Assembly: GCF_002843605.1 (NCBI RefSeq)
Contig: NZ_CP025263.1
Span: forward strand, 3,439,501 to 3,503,500
Source: Pseudomonas sp. S09G 359
Lineage (GTDB): Bacteria; Pseudomonadota; Gammaproteobacteria; Pseudomonadales; Pseudomonadaceae
DNA length: 64,000 bases
Reading direction: 5' to 3'
A program made the translations under genes and the position numbers. Within the stretch, counting starts at the first letter, position 1. Every line of letters starts with the position of its first letter. Shown here in pieces: positions 45,771 to 55,308 of this stretch. The notes under the pieces were generated by a model, which did no database searches, was not told the DNA's origin, and saw nothing but the letters and a program-made list of their open reading frames with translations.

Positions 45771-46592
45771 ATGACAGTCAACGTACAATCAAAACTGGCT
45801 TCCCGCTACGGCGCCGCGGACATCTCGCCTCTCATGCCCTGGAACGAGACGATCGATCAGTTGCTCGATCATCGCAGCGTTCGTGCTTTCACTGATCAGC
45901 CACTGCCTGACGGCACCATAGAGACCCTGGTTGCCGCGGCGCAATCAGCGTCGACCTCTTCAAACCTGCAGGTCTGGAGCGTTGTCGCTGTTCAGGACAG
46001 CGATCGGAAAGCGCGCCTCTCGGCACTGGCAGGAAACCAGGCCTACATCCGGCAGGCGCCTCTGTTCTTTGTATGGCTCGCCGACCTGTCCAGGGTCACC
46101 CGCGTTGCTGAGCAGCAGGGTGTAGAGCTCGAAGCAGTGCCTTACTTGGAAAGCCTGTTGCTCGGTACGATCGACGCGGCCTTGGCTGCTCAGAACGCCG
46201 TGGTCGCTCTGGAGTCTCTGGGACTTGGCAGTGTGTACATCGGCGCCATCCGAAACGACATTGAAGGCGTGGCCAAGGAGCTTGGTCTGCCTCCGCAGGT
46301 CTATCCGGTTTTCGGTCTCTGCGTAGGTTATCCATCTACCGAGCGACCAGCGCAGGTAAAACCACGGCTGCCTCAAGGCGCAGTGCTTCACCATGAGACC
46401 TACTCGGCAGCGGCAGATGTGGAAGCGGTGGCTGAATACGATGAGCGCTTGGGCGCTTTCTACCAGCGTGAGGGCATGAAGGCTTCCGGGTGGTCGGAGC
46501 AGGTGGTCAATCGGCTTCGCAGTGTCTCGAACCTGCACGGGCGGGAAGAGCTGGTTGAGGAGCTGAAGCGGATGGGGTCTGGGCTGCGCTGA
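45771..46592 (+). CDS. NADPH-dependent oxidoreductase, nitroreductase (NfsA/Frp-like) family
   Basis: 273 residues from ATG 45771, with GGAGA upstream. The flavin-binding pattern of the nitroreductase family is visible: LLDHRSVRAFTDQPLPDGTIETLVAAAQSASTSSNLQ at 32-68, and LGSVYIGAIRND plus VFGLCVGYPS later. Members reduce quinones, nitroaromatics or flavins with NADPH and FMN in the cytoplasm. It reads like an ordinary metabolic gene among the accessory ones. A GC-rich hairpin follows at 46677-46705. Confidence 0.9.
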   Translation: MTVNVQSKLASRYGAADISPLMPWNETIDQLLDHRSVRAFTDQPLPDGTIETLVAAAQSASTSSNLQVWSVVAVQDSDRKARLSALAGNQAYIRQAPLFFVWLADLSRVTRVAEQQGVELEAVPYLESLLLGTIDAALAAQNAVVALESLGLGSVYIGAIRNDIEGVAKELGLPPQVYPVFGLCVGYPSTERPAQVKPRLPQGAVLHHETYSAAADVEAVAEYDERLGAFYQREGMKASGWSEQVVNRLRSVSNLHGREELVEELKRMGSGLR

Positions 46593-46676
46593 TCGGCTCC
46601 GTCCTGCCTTTGAACGTGCACGGCTCACTGTGGAGAATGTGATTACTGTAGGTGCTTGAGCGCTCAGGGGGCTAGG

Positions 46677-46705
46677 GCCGCCGCGGCCCGTTTGCGTGCG
46701 GCGGC
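46677..46705 (+). terminator. Possible hairpin terminator after the oxidoreductase gene
   Basis: GCCGCCGC and GCGGCGGC are exact complements separated by 13 bases, and TCCTTCGAGTTTT follows. The loop is long and the T run is displaced, so termination is only plausible. The leftward gene ending at 46717 converges here. Confidence 0.4.
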
Positions 46706-46716
46706 TCCTTCGAGTT

Positions 46717-47247
46717 TTAGGCGGGCGAGTGGTCAGCGCTCTCGGGTTTGAAAATCAACTGGGGCCGGTCAGGGCTGCCGACATAAGCACAGATGTTGAA
46801 CTCAGCGGAATCGTCGTAGGCGCTAGCGCTAGAAGCCCATTGCGTGGCTTCCTCATCAAAACCCGGGCTACAGAACTCGGTGTTGGGCCAGTAGTTGTGC
46901 AGATCGCCGTAATCAAGCTGTTTGGCAATAGCTCGCTCATCGGCCCCGATAACGCACCAGGCGGCAAGCATTCGAGTTTTCCAGTTCGGGGCCGTGAGAA
47001 TGTGAACCGGGTCATAGCGGTCGAAACCCAAGGCTGCAACCTCGCCATCAAAACCAAATATCGCGCTGATTGAGCGACCTGGATCTGATTCATCTTCCGC
47101 GAGCGCGTCTACCCAACACAGTAGATAGCCGAGCGCCTGAAATCTGCTGAGCTTGCGGCTTTCTTTTCTCTCGATCGAATGATCCGCGACTTCATAGTCG
47201 CCCTTTCTGGACGTTACGGTGCGAAAACTGAATGTTGTCTGGGCCAT
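46717..47247 (-). CDS. Unknown protein, paralogue A of a two-member family in this window
   Basis: 176 residues from ATG 47247, with AAGGAC upstream. Not recognised. The central 100 residues (KLSRFQALGYLLCWVDALAE...GFDRYDPVHILTAPNWKTRMLAAWCVIGADERAIAKQLDYGDLHNYWPNTEFC) align with the protein at 56407-56907. Shared elements are KLS-FQA-G, the acidic F-FD-E, PVHxL...NW, AWC.I...ER..AK, and DLHN.WP...FC. The ends differ. No signal peptide or membrane helix, so probably cytoplasmic. Convergent with the oxidoreductase, divergent from ynfM. Confidence 0.7.
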   Translation of the reverse strand: MAQTTFSFRTVTSRKGDYEVADHSIERKESRKLSRFQALGYLLCWVDALAEDESDPGRSISAIFGFDGEVAALGFDRYDPVHILTAPNWKTRMLAAWCVIGADERAIAKQLDYGDLHNYWPNTEFCSPGFDEEATQWASSASAYDDSAEFNICAYVGSPDRPQLIFKPESADHSPA

Positions 47248-47516
47248 CTTGTGCGTCCTTCTTATTATTGTTTTTGTTGTTTTATTCTTATCAGTATATG
47301 AAGGGAGTAAGGGCTGTTACTAGCTTTTAATCAGTTGGCCTTTCTATCTAGGCGATGTTTTTTAGAGTCGTGAGTTTGTATATCTCGAACGCTGCCATTG
47401 GCAATAGCAAACGATACACGCTAGATATCAATCAGGTCGAATAGTATATTGGATTGATCGTTTCACCCCCTATACCCTTCAGGCTATCTTGAGCCTGAAA
47501 CTTCTGAGGTATCCCA

Positions 47517-48751
47517 TTGAAACCCGCAACCGCAACATTCGGGGACGCATCTGCATCGTTCATCGAAAAAGGAACAGCTGAGTTTATGCGCACGGCCTTG
47601 GCGTTGTTTGCCGGCGGATTCGCAACCTTCGCACTGCTCTACTGTGTGCAACCCCTGATGCCAATCTTGTCCCACGATTTTTCACTAAACGCCGCCCAGG
47701 CGAGCCTCTCACTTTCCATCTCCACGGGGCTTATGGCGATCGGCATGCTGGTCACCGGCCCCATTTCGATGCGGTCGGACGCAAGCCAGTCATGGTCGCC
47801 GCACTCTTCAGCGCGGCCTTGTGCACGCTGCTCAGCGCCGTTGTGCCTACCTGGACAGAAATTTTGATTATGAGAGCGCTGGTCGGGTTGTCGCTATCGG
47901 GACTGGCGGCGGTTGGGATGACCTACCTCGGCGAGGAGATCCATCCCAAGCACACTGGCCTGGCGATGGGTTTGTATATCGCGGGGAACGCCGTAGGCGG
48001 AATGAGCGGCCGACTCATCAGTGGCGTATTGGTCGATTTCACCACTTGGCGCGTAGCCGTGCTGATCATCGGCGGGATCGCGCTAGCCTCAGCCATCCTA
48101 TTCGCCAAATTCTTACCTGCATCGCGTAATTTCCGCCCGATCCGTCTGAACCCCAAGGCATTGATCGATGGGTTTTCTGTGCATTTCAAGGATGCAGGGC
48201 TGCCATGGTTGTTTCTCGAAGCGTTCCTGCTGATGGGATGCTTCGTGACAATGTTCAACTACATTGGTTATCGGCTGTTGGCCGAGCCCTACTACATGAG
48301 CCAAGCGTTGGTAGGGTTGCTCTCCGCGGCCTACCTGGCCGGCATCTACAGCTCTGCCAAGGTCGGATCCCTGGCTGATGAATACGGCCGACGCTCGATG
48401 TTCATGGTATCGATTCTGGTCATGGTCGCGGGGTTAGGGCTGACCATGGCGTCGCCGGTGGCCGTGATTTTGCCAGGGATAGTTGTATTCACATTTGGTT
48501 TTTTCGGGGCTCACTCAGTTGCAAGCAGTTGGATTGGCCGCCGCACCGTGCGCGCGAAAGGCCAGGCATCGTCTCTGTATCTGTTTCCCTATTATGTCGG
48601 GTCGAGCGTCGTCGGTAGCCTTGGTGGCTTTGCTTACCACGCAGGCGGTTGGAATGGGGTGGGCGCGTTCATGGGGGCATTCCTTCTGGCAGCGCTGCTC
48701 GTCGCATTCAAGCTGAAGAAGCTACCGACCACCGCGACCGACTTGGGTTGA
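47517..48751 (+). pseudogene. ynfM: YnfM-like MFS transporter, interrupted by a one-base deletion
   Basis: TTG 47517 (GAGGT seven bases upstream) starts a protein close to E. coli YnfM: FMRTALALFAGGFATFALLYCVQPLMPIL, then SLSISTGLMAIGMLVTGPIS. The family then has DAxGRKPVMV, which appears in the next frame from 47768 (GAT GCG GTC GGA CGC AAG CCA GTC ATG) and runs to 48751 with AVGMTYLGEEIHP and AHSVASSWIGRR. The frame change equals one missing base at 47767/47768. Otherwise all 12 helices are present, so the break is recent, or a sequence error. Substrate of YnfM is not firmly known. Confidence 0.85.
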
Positions 48752-49180
48752 TCAGTCCTATCCTCTGACGCATCCTAGCGACTCTTATCAAGGGACACGC
48801 CCGGGTAATGCCTGGGCTCATGGAGCAATTAAAATGACGGTGTTGGCCTGGGTATCTGGTAGTCACGCCTTTGCGTAGGCCACCCTGCTGGTAAGGCGAT
48901 TGGGCATTCGGCCTGCGTACGCAATACAGTATTTATTCTGTGGACTCAGTGCAGGTCACAGTCATTACCACATGAAGCTGATAGCGGCGTCAAAAAGTGC
49001 GGTGCGGTTGTTTTGGTATGACGTGTCCGTCAACGGCTCACCGGTATGTCTTGGCTTGGACACGGTGTATCGTATCGCGACTATTCGGGCGCCCTTTAAG
49101 CTGCGCGTCGTGCTGAGCGCCGGAGGGATCAAGCAGCGCCACAGGCCCGATTGGAAGACAACTAACGAGAAGGGATGCTC
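48752..49180. other. Intergenic region before the second OLD/UvrD pair
   Basis: 429 bases. A weak hairpin (GCCCGGG-TAATG-CCTGGGC near 48802-48820) lies after ynfM without a T tract. Short ORFs are unsupported. It should hold the promoter for the OLD gene. Confidence 0.4.
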
Positions 49181-51085
49181 ATGTATCTGCGTGCTTTAGA
49201 CGTTAATGGTTTCAAGTGTTTTGGCAAGCCTTTTACCATCGAATTCCACGACGGTCTCAACGTTCTCGTTGGGGAAAACGGAGCGGGCAAAACCGGCGTG
49301 ATCAGCGCGATACGCCAGCTTTTCAATGACTCCGAGTCGGGTAAGCGGATCATCAGTGAGCGCGATTTCTATAAAGGCTTTGGGGTTGGAGCCGTCCCCG
49401 CGGAATCGATCTGGATTCAAGCCACGTTTTCCGATTTGGACAAAGACGATGTCATTGCCTTCGAAGATTGGTGTGGAAATCACGACGAAGCAAAACTGAC
49501 TTTCACCGCGCTTAATGAGGAGGCGCGCGGCCGGTTCAGACACCACACATACGGTGGCCATGAATACACCAAGGCCTTAGACACGGAAACGCTCGACTAC
49601 ATTCATTGCGTTTACCTACCGCCGCTACGTGACGCCGAGACCAAACTTCGTGAGGGGCGCCAGTCTCGCCTAGCTCGCCTGTTGAAAGCCCTATGCCGCA
49701 AAGATCTTGAAACCGCGAGAAAAGCCGGCGAGCTGCACCCGCTGGAGCAATACGTGGGCGACTTCAACCGTGAGCTCTCCGAAAGCGACAAGTTTGCTAT
49801 CAAATTGGCCAATCAGAGAATCGGTGAAAATCTGAAGGCAGCTCTGGGGATGCACCTTTCCCAGGGCACAATGATCCAGTTTTCAGAGGTCAGCTTCTCC
49901 CGAATCGTGGAAGGCCTGCGGCTCTTGTATTTCCCTAATCTCTCCCAGGCTGACGCTACCCAGTTTCGGTCGTTGGAGGAAAATAGCCTGGGGTACAACA
50001 ACCTTCTGTACATCGCATCGATCCTGGCAGAGCTCATCCTTGAAGCAGAGGAAGATCGAGGTGAAGAAACCTATCTGCGGTTGTTACTGATTGAGGAGCC
50101 GGAGGCTCACCTTCATCCCCAACTCCAGTTACGGCTGCTTCGCCACCTCAAGACAGTTGCCGAAGCACGCGGGATACAGGTAATCATCACCACGCATTCA
50201 ACGGTGATTTCTGCTGCTGTGTCGGTCAATCACATCATTCATATCTCCAATGACGACAAGCCCGTAGCAGTACCTCTCAGGAACACGGGGCTTCCCGACC
50301 AGAGCCGGCGCTTTGTTGATCGCTGGCTGGATGTGACGAAGTCAAATCTGTTGTTCTCCAAGGGCGCAATCTTGGTCGAGGGCATCGCAGAAGCCATCGT
50401 GGTGCCGGAGCTGGCTCGGATTGTCCTGCGGCCCTACGGCAAAGGGAGAGACTGCCTGGATGATTATGGCGTGTCGGTGATAAACCTCGGAGGTATCTAC
50501 TTCAAACACTTCATGCAGCTGTTCTGTGACGTCAATGGCGAGCAGCCGGGGGCTGATATGCCAGTCAGGTGCGCCGGTCTAACCGACAACGATCCACCGA
50601 AGTCTTTGAAGTCTATTGACGATGGGAAAGGCGGAACCAAAGCAATACCTTTTTTACCCCACGCTGATGAGCATCCTGTTGGTAACAACCCAGCATTATC
50701 GCTGCAAGGCCCCATTAACCGATCGCAGTTCGGTCGACTGTTCGCAGGCATGTACAAGACATTCGAATACGACATCGCGATGGAGGGCGACAATCTCAGG
50801 ACGATGATGACGGTTGCGGCTGGACTCTGGCCAGTCCCGGACGGTTCGGTAGTGAAGGGGCTGGAAAAGAACGCGAAACTGGATTTCGCCGCCATGACAT
50901 CTGCCGAAAGAGCCGATTACGCGGGAGCCTTACTTGATCGGCTCGATTCGGATGAGATCGGCAAAGGGCTCTATGCCCAGTCGTTTGCGGACGCGCTAGA
51001 GGTCTTGGAAACTGACTTCGTGGTGCCAGAGTACATCCGGCTGGCGATTCTTTGGGCCTGCGGCCTGGAAGAAAGACCAGCATGA
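49181..51085 (+). CDS. OLD-family ATPase/TOPRIM nuclease (GajA-like, Gabija-type pair 2)
   Basis: 634 residues from ATG 49181, six bases after AAGGG; ATG 49175 lies too close to the site. The ATPase has Walker A GENGAGKT at 31-38, Walker B LLLIEEPEAHLHPQ at 301-314 and the switch histidine in ITTHST. TOPRIM follows with ILVEGIAEAIVVPEL (E400) and the acidic CAGLTDNDPPK further on. It is longer than the protein of pair 1 and only distantly similar in the linkers, so the pairs are separate acquisitions. With the UvrD-like gene 41 bases downstream it forms a second Gabija-type unit. Confidence 0.82.
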   Translation: MYLRALDVNGFKCFGKPFTIEFHDGLNVLVGENGAGKTGVISAIRQLFNDSESGKRIISERDFYKGFGVGAVPAESIWIQATFSDLDKDDVIAFEDWCGNHDEAKLTFTALNEEARGRFRHHTYGGHEYTKALDTETLDYIHCVYLPPLRDAETKLREGRQSRLARLLKALCRKDLETARKAGELHPLEQYVGDFNRELSESDKFAIKLANQRIGENLKAALGMHLSQGTMIQFSEVSFSRIVEGLRLLYFPNLSQADATQFRSLEENSLGYNNLLYIASILAELILEAEEDRGEETYLRLLLIEEPEAHLHPQLQLRLLRHLKTVAEARGIQVIITTHSTVISAAVSVNHIIHISNDDKPVAVPLRNTGLPDQSRRFVDRWLDVTKSNLLFSKGAILVEGIAEAIVVPELARIVLRPYGKGRDCLDDYGVSVINLGGIYFKHFMQLFCDVNGEQPGADMPVRCAGLTDNDPPKSLKSIDDGKGGTKAIPFLPHADEHPVGNNPALSLQGPINRSQFGRLFAGMYKTFEYDIAMEGDNLRTMMTVAAGLWPVPDGSVVKGLEKNAKLDFAAMTSAERADYAGALLDRLDSDEIGKGLYAQSFADALEVLETDFVVPEYIRLAILWACGLEERPA

Positions 51086-51125
51086 TGGTTCGAGCCGCCG
51101 CAGAAGTCCTACGCAGGGCCGGCCC

Positions 51126-52880
51126 ATGATGAAGTTCACCCAAGAGCAGTTGGACTACCTCGCCTCACCGCTTGACCAGCATGTTTACCTCAAGGCCTGC
51201 CCGGGCAGCGGAAAGACAGAGGTGGTTGCCGCTATGGTGGCCAGAACCGTTCAGGGATGGTCTCGCTCACCCTCAGGCATTGCAGTGCTGACCTTCTCCA
51301 ACAGCGCGACGGACGAACTCAGAAACAGGATTCATAAGTACTTGGGGGAGCCGATCGGTATGCCCCATATGATCGCTACGTTCGACAGCTTCGTTCTGAA
51401 CCGGCTGGTGGCGAGCATCGCCAGTGAGATCACTGGATATACGGGCAAGGAGGGTGACTTTCGCATTCGTATTCTAGACAAGACAGCGGACATCTATCGC
51501 ACGCGAAAGAGTATTTGCGACCGCTGGATCTCCGCGTGCAAATACGACTATGACCTTGGAGCCGCCAGATTCGTATTTTCAACCGGCGAACGCAGCCTCG
51601 ATAACCAGTTGAATGCTGCAGCCATTGATCAGGAAACCTTCAAAGATCTCATCGCCACCAAAAAACGGCTGTGGAAGGGAGGGTTCGCCACCTTTGGCGA
51701 CATCGACATGCTCGCCCTGAAGGCATTCAAGGATAAGAAATTCGACGCCTACTATTCACGGATCGCGCGCCGATTTCCTTTGGTCATCGTGGACGAATGC
51801 CAGGATCTCTCGGCCGAGCAGCTGCGAATCGTCGAACATCTCACAGAGTTCGGCATCAAGTTCCACTTCATCGGCGATCTGAACCAGTCAATCTATGGCT
51901 TTCGCAGGTCGAACCCCGATAAGGTCACCGAGCTAATGGGCAAGCTCAAGTTCGAACCCTATGAGCTTAAGACGAATTGGCGGAGCGGACAGGACATAGT
52001 CGATCTATGCACCAAAATCCTCGGCGGCGAACGGATCAGCGGCAACCCAGATATTGCGTCCGAACAACCGCGGATTCTCGAATACAAGGCCTGCCCCTCT
52101 GAGCTGTTGCCTACGATCCGCGCCATGACACAGGCGTACACCAACGTGGTACTGGTGGCACGCGGTCATACCACCCTGCAGCGCTTACGTAATGGTGAGA
52201 CCTTTGAAGGCATCGAGCTGCTGGCAGTCGCGTGCATCGGCGCCAGCACAGGCAACCTCAAGGACATCAAGGATAGCCTGAGGACGTTTGCAAAGTGGCT
52301 GGCGAACAAACTTGAGCTGGAGGTCACCAAGGTCGGCCCGTATTGCCCGATTGTCATGGAGTCCAGGGTTGCCTGGCGGAAGTTCATCCATGAGAGTCTG
52401 AAGTTCATGGTCGCCAATGGTGCTGGAAACTCCGATCAGACCTGGTCGGCCTGGGTGCGCACCGCGAAGCTGGCGATCCGACAACTCCCGGATCAGCCCT
52501 TTGTACCTATGGAGCTGCGGGATGTGCTGGACGGCCTGAGAGGCTTGAATCTTGTGGCTCGCAAAGGGCAGGGTGGCAAGCCCGTAACCGTGCGAGTAGT
52601 AAGCCAAGAGATGTTGGAAGGGCTACCAGACACATTGCGCTACGAAACGATTCACCAAGTGAAGGGCGAAACTCATGATGTCACTGTAGTGATTTCTTCC
52701 CAACAGCCCGGAGTGCATCAGTCTCATTGGCAAGACTGGCTGCGGGATCGCGGATCAGAAGCAGCGCGGTTTGCCTATGTAGCGAGTTCCAGGCCACAGC
52801 ACATGTTGATTTGGGCGGTGAAAAAGCTGAAAGCTGAGGATCGACCTGTGCTGGCGCAGTTGGGGTTCGAGGTGCCGTAA
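51126..52880 (+). CDS. UvrD-like helicase (GajB-like, Gabija-type pair 2)
   Basis: 584 residues. Here the motifs are standard: Walker A KACPGSGKTE (23-32), VLTFSNSATDELRNRI (Ia), TFDSFVLNRL, Walker B VIVDECQDLS near 216, FIGDLNQSIYGFRRS (III), LKTNWRSG (IV), YETIHQVKGETHDVTVVIS (V) and FAYVASSRPQHMLI (VI). It should hydrolyse ATP on DNA and work with the OLD nuclease. Compare the short partner in pair 1, whose P-loop is abnormal. The 174-base gap to the RES gene leaves room for a promoter or for one long operon. Confidence 0.82.
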   Translation: MMKFTQEQLDYLASPLDQHVYLKACPGSGKTEVVAAMVARTVQGWSRSPSGIAVLTFSNSATDELRNRIHKYLGEPIGMPHMIATFDSFVLNRLVASIASEITGYTGKEGDFRIRILDKTADIYRTRKSICDRWISACKYDYDLGAARFVFSTGERSLDNQLNAAAIDQETFKDLIATKKRLWKGGFATFGDIDMLALKAFKDKKFDAYYSRIARRFPLVIVDECQDLSAEQLRIVEHLTEFGIKFHFIGDLNQSIYGFRRSNPDKVTELMGKLKFEPYELKTNWRSGQDIVDLCTKILGGERISGNPDIASEQPRILEYKACPSELLPTIRAMTQAYTNVVLVARGHTTLQRLRNGETFEGIELLAVACIGASTGNLKDIKDSLRTFAKWLANKLELEVTKVGPYCPIVMESRVAWRKFIHESLKFMVANGAGNSDQTWSAWVRTAKLAIRQLPDQPFVPMELRDVLDGLRGLNLVARKGQGGKPVTVRVVSQEMLEGLPDTLRYETIHQVKGETHDVTVVISSQQPGVHQSHWQDWLRDRGSEAARFAYVASSRPQHMLIWAVKKLKAEDRPVLAQLGFEVP

Positions 52881-53053
52881 CCAGCTTTGGAACGCCCTGC
52901 CTGATCTAGCGCCTCTCCAAGCCAAGGTTCAGCAGGAAGAAATAGGGCTACTCGCTCACAGAGGCGCGATCCACTCCGACAGGGTAGCCGATGGTGACTT
53001 GGCCTTGCGCCGGCGTATAGACAAGCGTTTTTTGAACAGACCAGGAGCCCGTA

Positions 53054-54400
53054 ATGAGCCAGCTCGTGTGTACCCATTGTCTCACCGAAGCCTATTTGCG
53101 CGATCAGGCCGCGGATAATGATGTCAGTGAATGCGACTACTGTGACCGAGAGCTTCCAGTCATGGACATGGACGAACTCGTGGACATGTGTGAGACGGCA
53201 ATCCACGCCTGCTTTCGTCCAATCCAGCAACCGAGCTCAGTAATACACCACGGTTATCCTCCCGTCGGTGAAAGTCTGTATTTCGTCCTGGAGCGTATGC
53301 TGGGTGCTGGTCAGAGCCTGCTGTCTGATGTTCATGATCGGTTGCTTGAAGCCTGGAGCGGCCTGGACGATGACGACGATCCCTATTTTATTGAAGAGAC
53401 TGAGGCGTCGTCAGAGCTGACGGTTGGCTGGCGGAAAATGGAGCACAGCCTGCAATTTGAATCTCGGCTGGCGAACCCTTTAGTGGGGTCGATCCTGTCC
53501 ATGGTTTTCGATGGCATTGAAGATTTGCGTTCAAAGGACGATCGATCAGCCATTGTCATCGCCGGCGTTGGCCAACCGATCTCATCATTCCAGCGGGGGC
53601 GGGTGTTCCAAGACGAAGACACAATGGCAGCAGCGCTGAAGCACCCTGAAAAGCATCTGGGGCCCCTACCCAGGGGAAAGGGCTCCCCGGGGCGAATGAA
53701 TGCCAAAGGCATCTCGGTTTTTTACGGTGCAACAGACGACCATACCGCAATTGCGGAGGTTCGCCCTCCCGTAGGTAGCACGGTGGTGACCGCACGGTTC
53801 GACGTTATCAGGCCTCTGCGACTTCTCAACCTGAACGACCTGGACGCGATGCGTCCGCATCGTGACCTGAGCTATTTCAATCCCGTTCGCAGGAGCCTTG
53901 CCGAACGCTGCGCCTTCCTCAAAGCCTTACAAAGCCAACTGACCATGCCGGTCATGCCTGACTCAGCGGAAAGCGGTTATCTAATCACGCAGGCGATTGC
54001 CGATTTTCTGGCTAAACACCAAGGTCTCAACCTCGACGGGATCTTGTTCCCGTCTGCACAGGTGCCGAAGGATGCCTCACCGGGCCAGAACGTGATTCTT
54101 TTTCACAAGGCAAGCGGGGTTGAAAGGTTGGAGGACACACAGGAGGCGGAGTACGTGAGCCTGTGGGAGTCGGATGAGGATCGGTGGGTGTATTACCCTG
54201 AATTCTGGGAAGCCGGGCCGAAAAGCAGAGATGAACGCTCCCAGTATGTTCCACTCGTGCCGCATCCCGAGCCAAGCCTGCGTCTAGCCAGAGATTGCAT
54301 CGTGATTCACCAGATCCAGGGCGTTCGATTTAGCAGCGCGGTTGATCCCGTTCGCTATGTTCCTTGGTCGAAAGACAGGAAATTTACAGGATTCAGGTAG
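53054..54400 (+). CDS. RES-domain protein (NAD+-degrading toxin-like) with N-terminal zinc-ribbon/HEPN-RES domain
   Basis: 448 residues. The N-terminus has a zinc ribbon with C6, C9, C27 and C30 (CTHC, CDYC), followed by a helical region as in the HEPN/RES N-terminal families. The RES domain is about 225-345: GKGSPGRMNAKGISVFYGATDDHTAIAEVRPPVG, where R and S line the NAD site, then FPSAQVPKDASPGQNVILF. RES enzymes phosphorolyse NAD+ and arrest growth. They usually pair with an Xre antitoxin; none adjoins. It follows the OLD/UvrD pair and precedes an ImmA/IrrE protease, hinting at a linked system. Confidence 0.82.
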   Translation: MSQLVCTHCLTEAYLRDQAADNDVSECDYCDRELPVMDMDELVDMCETAIHACFRPIQQPSSVIHHGYPPVGESLYFVLERMLGAGQSLLSDVHDRLLEAWSGLDDDDDPYFIEETEASSELTVGWRKMEHSLQFESRLANPLVGSILSMVFDGIEDLRSKDDRSAIVIAGVGQPISSFQRGRVFQDEDTMAAALKHPEKHLGPLPRGKGSPGRMNAKGISVFYGATDDHTAIAEVRPPVGSTVVTARFDVIRPLRLLNLNDLDAMRPHRDLSYFNPVRRSLAERCAFLKALQSQLTMPVMPDSAESGYLITQAIADFLAKHQGLNLDGILFPSAQVPKDASPGQNVILFHKASGVERLEDTQEAEYVSLWESDEDRWVYYPEFWEAGPKSRDERSQYVPLVPHPEPSLRLARDCIVIHQIQGVRFSSAVDPVRYVPWSKDRKFTGFR

Positions 54401-54562
54401 ACCCTCTTCCATGCAAAGGTTCTCAGCTGCCCGGCACCTCCCGCATCAGAAGCACTTAAGCTACCGCTCATCGGCAAACCCCACATCTAGGGAGTTTGGC
54501 ATACTGACATCACTACATATTGGGTTAATTTATGCCTGAGAGCCTAAATCTGGTGTTTTGCC

Positions 54563-55255
54563 ATGAACGAAGCCTATATCGAGAAAGCAGCGACTGATCT
54601 GCTCATGCAAATCTACCGAGATCGCCGCTACCTCTGGCCAGATCAAGATACCCAGCCAATGATGATGCGCAGCCCCCAAATCGCTGCTTTGGTCTGTGGC
54701 TATGATTACCATGTCTATCCCACGCTGGGGGATACCAAGTTCAACCGGCATAACACCGGTACCCGAATCGCGGGCTTGATTGATCGTCAGGCTAACAAGA
54801 TTGCCGTTGCGACCGAGTTTGGTGACAAAGTCCAGCTCTTCACTGGCGCCCATGAAATAGGCCATCTCGTACTGCACGAAGACACCGTCATGCATCGCGA
54901 CCGCGCGTTCGACGGCGGCCCATTGCAAGCGCCTCGGCCTCTCGCTGAGAGGCAAGCCGACCGCTTCGCAGCGTGCTTCCTGATGCCTCAAAAGCTGTTG
55001 AGAGAACGGTTCGAATTCATGTTCTGCTGCAAAGGACAATTGCGCTTCAGCGACGTGATCGCCTTTCACCTCGACCCTAATCACCCGGATCGCCTGCTCT
55101 ATGCCTCAAAGGACTCAGATGAGCGCGAGCTAGCGCTGGCGCGGTGCACCCAATTCAACAATCGGAACCTGGTGTCATTGGCCCAGCAGTTCGGGGTTTC
55201 GGATTCAGCCATGGCTATTCGAATCAAAGAGCTAGACTTGGTGCGCTGGCCCTAA
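54563..55255 (+). CDS. ImmA/IrrE-family metallo-endopeptidase
   Basis: 230 residues. The zinc protease motif HEIGH is at 97-101 (FTGAHEIGHLVLHED), with a likely third ligand in ERQADRFAACFLMP, both standard for ImmA/IrrE. The C-terminal LVSLAQQFGVSDSAMAIRIKEL is the usual end of the family. Such proteases cut a repressor or antitoxin, often encoded next door with an Xre domain. No Xre gene is present, so the target could be the upstream or downstream protein. It lies 163 bases after the RES gene and 54 before the DUF4062 gene. Confidence 0.88.
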   Translation: MNEAYIEKAATDLLMQIYRDRRYLWPDQDTQPMMMRSPQIAALVCGYDYHVYPTLGDTKFNRHNTGTRIAGLIDRQANKIAVATEFGDKVQLFTGAHEIGHLVLHEDTVMHRDRAFDGGPLQAPRPLAERQADRFAACFLMPQKLLRERFEFMFCCKGQLRFSDVIAFHLDPNHPDRLLYASKDSDERELALARCTQFNNRNLVSLAQQFGVSDSAMAIRIKELDLVRWP

Positions 55256-55308
55256 AGCGGCCTATTGCAAACACCTAAGCTCGGATGAAGCTGTGTGGGG
55301 GGTTATCT

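Noticed and set aside
48802..48820. Terminator after ynfM
   Set aside because: The 7-bp stem needs a G-T pair and has no T tract.
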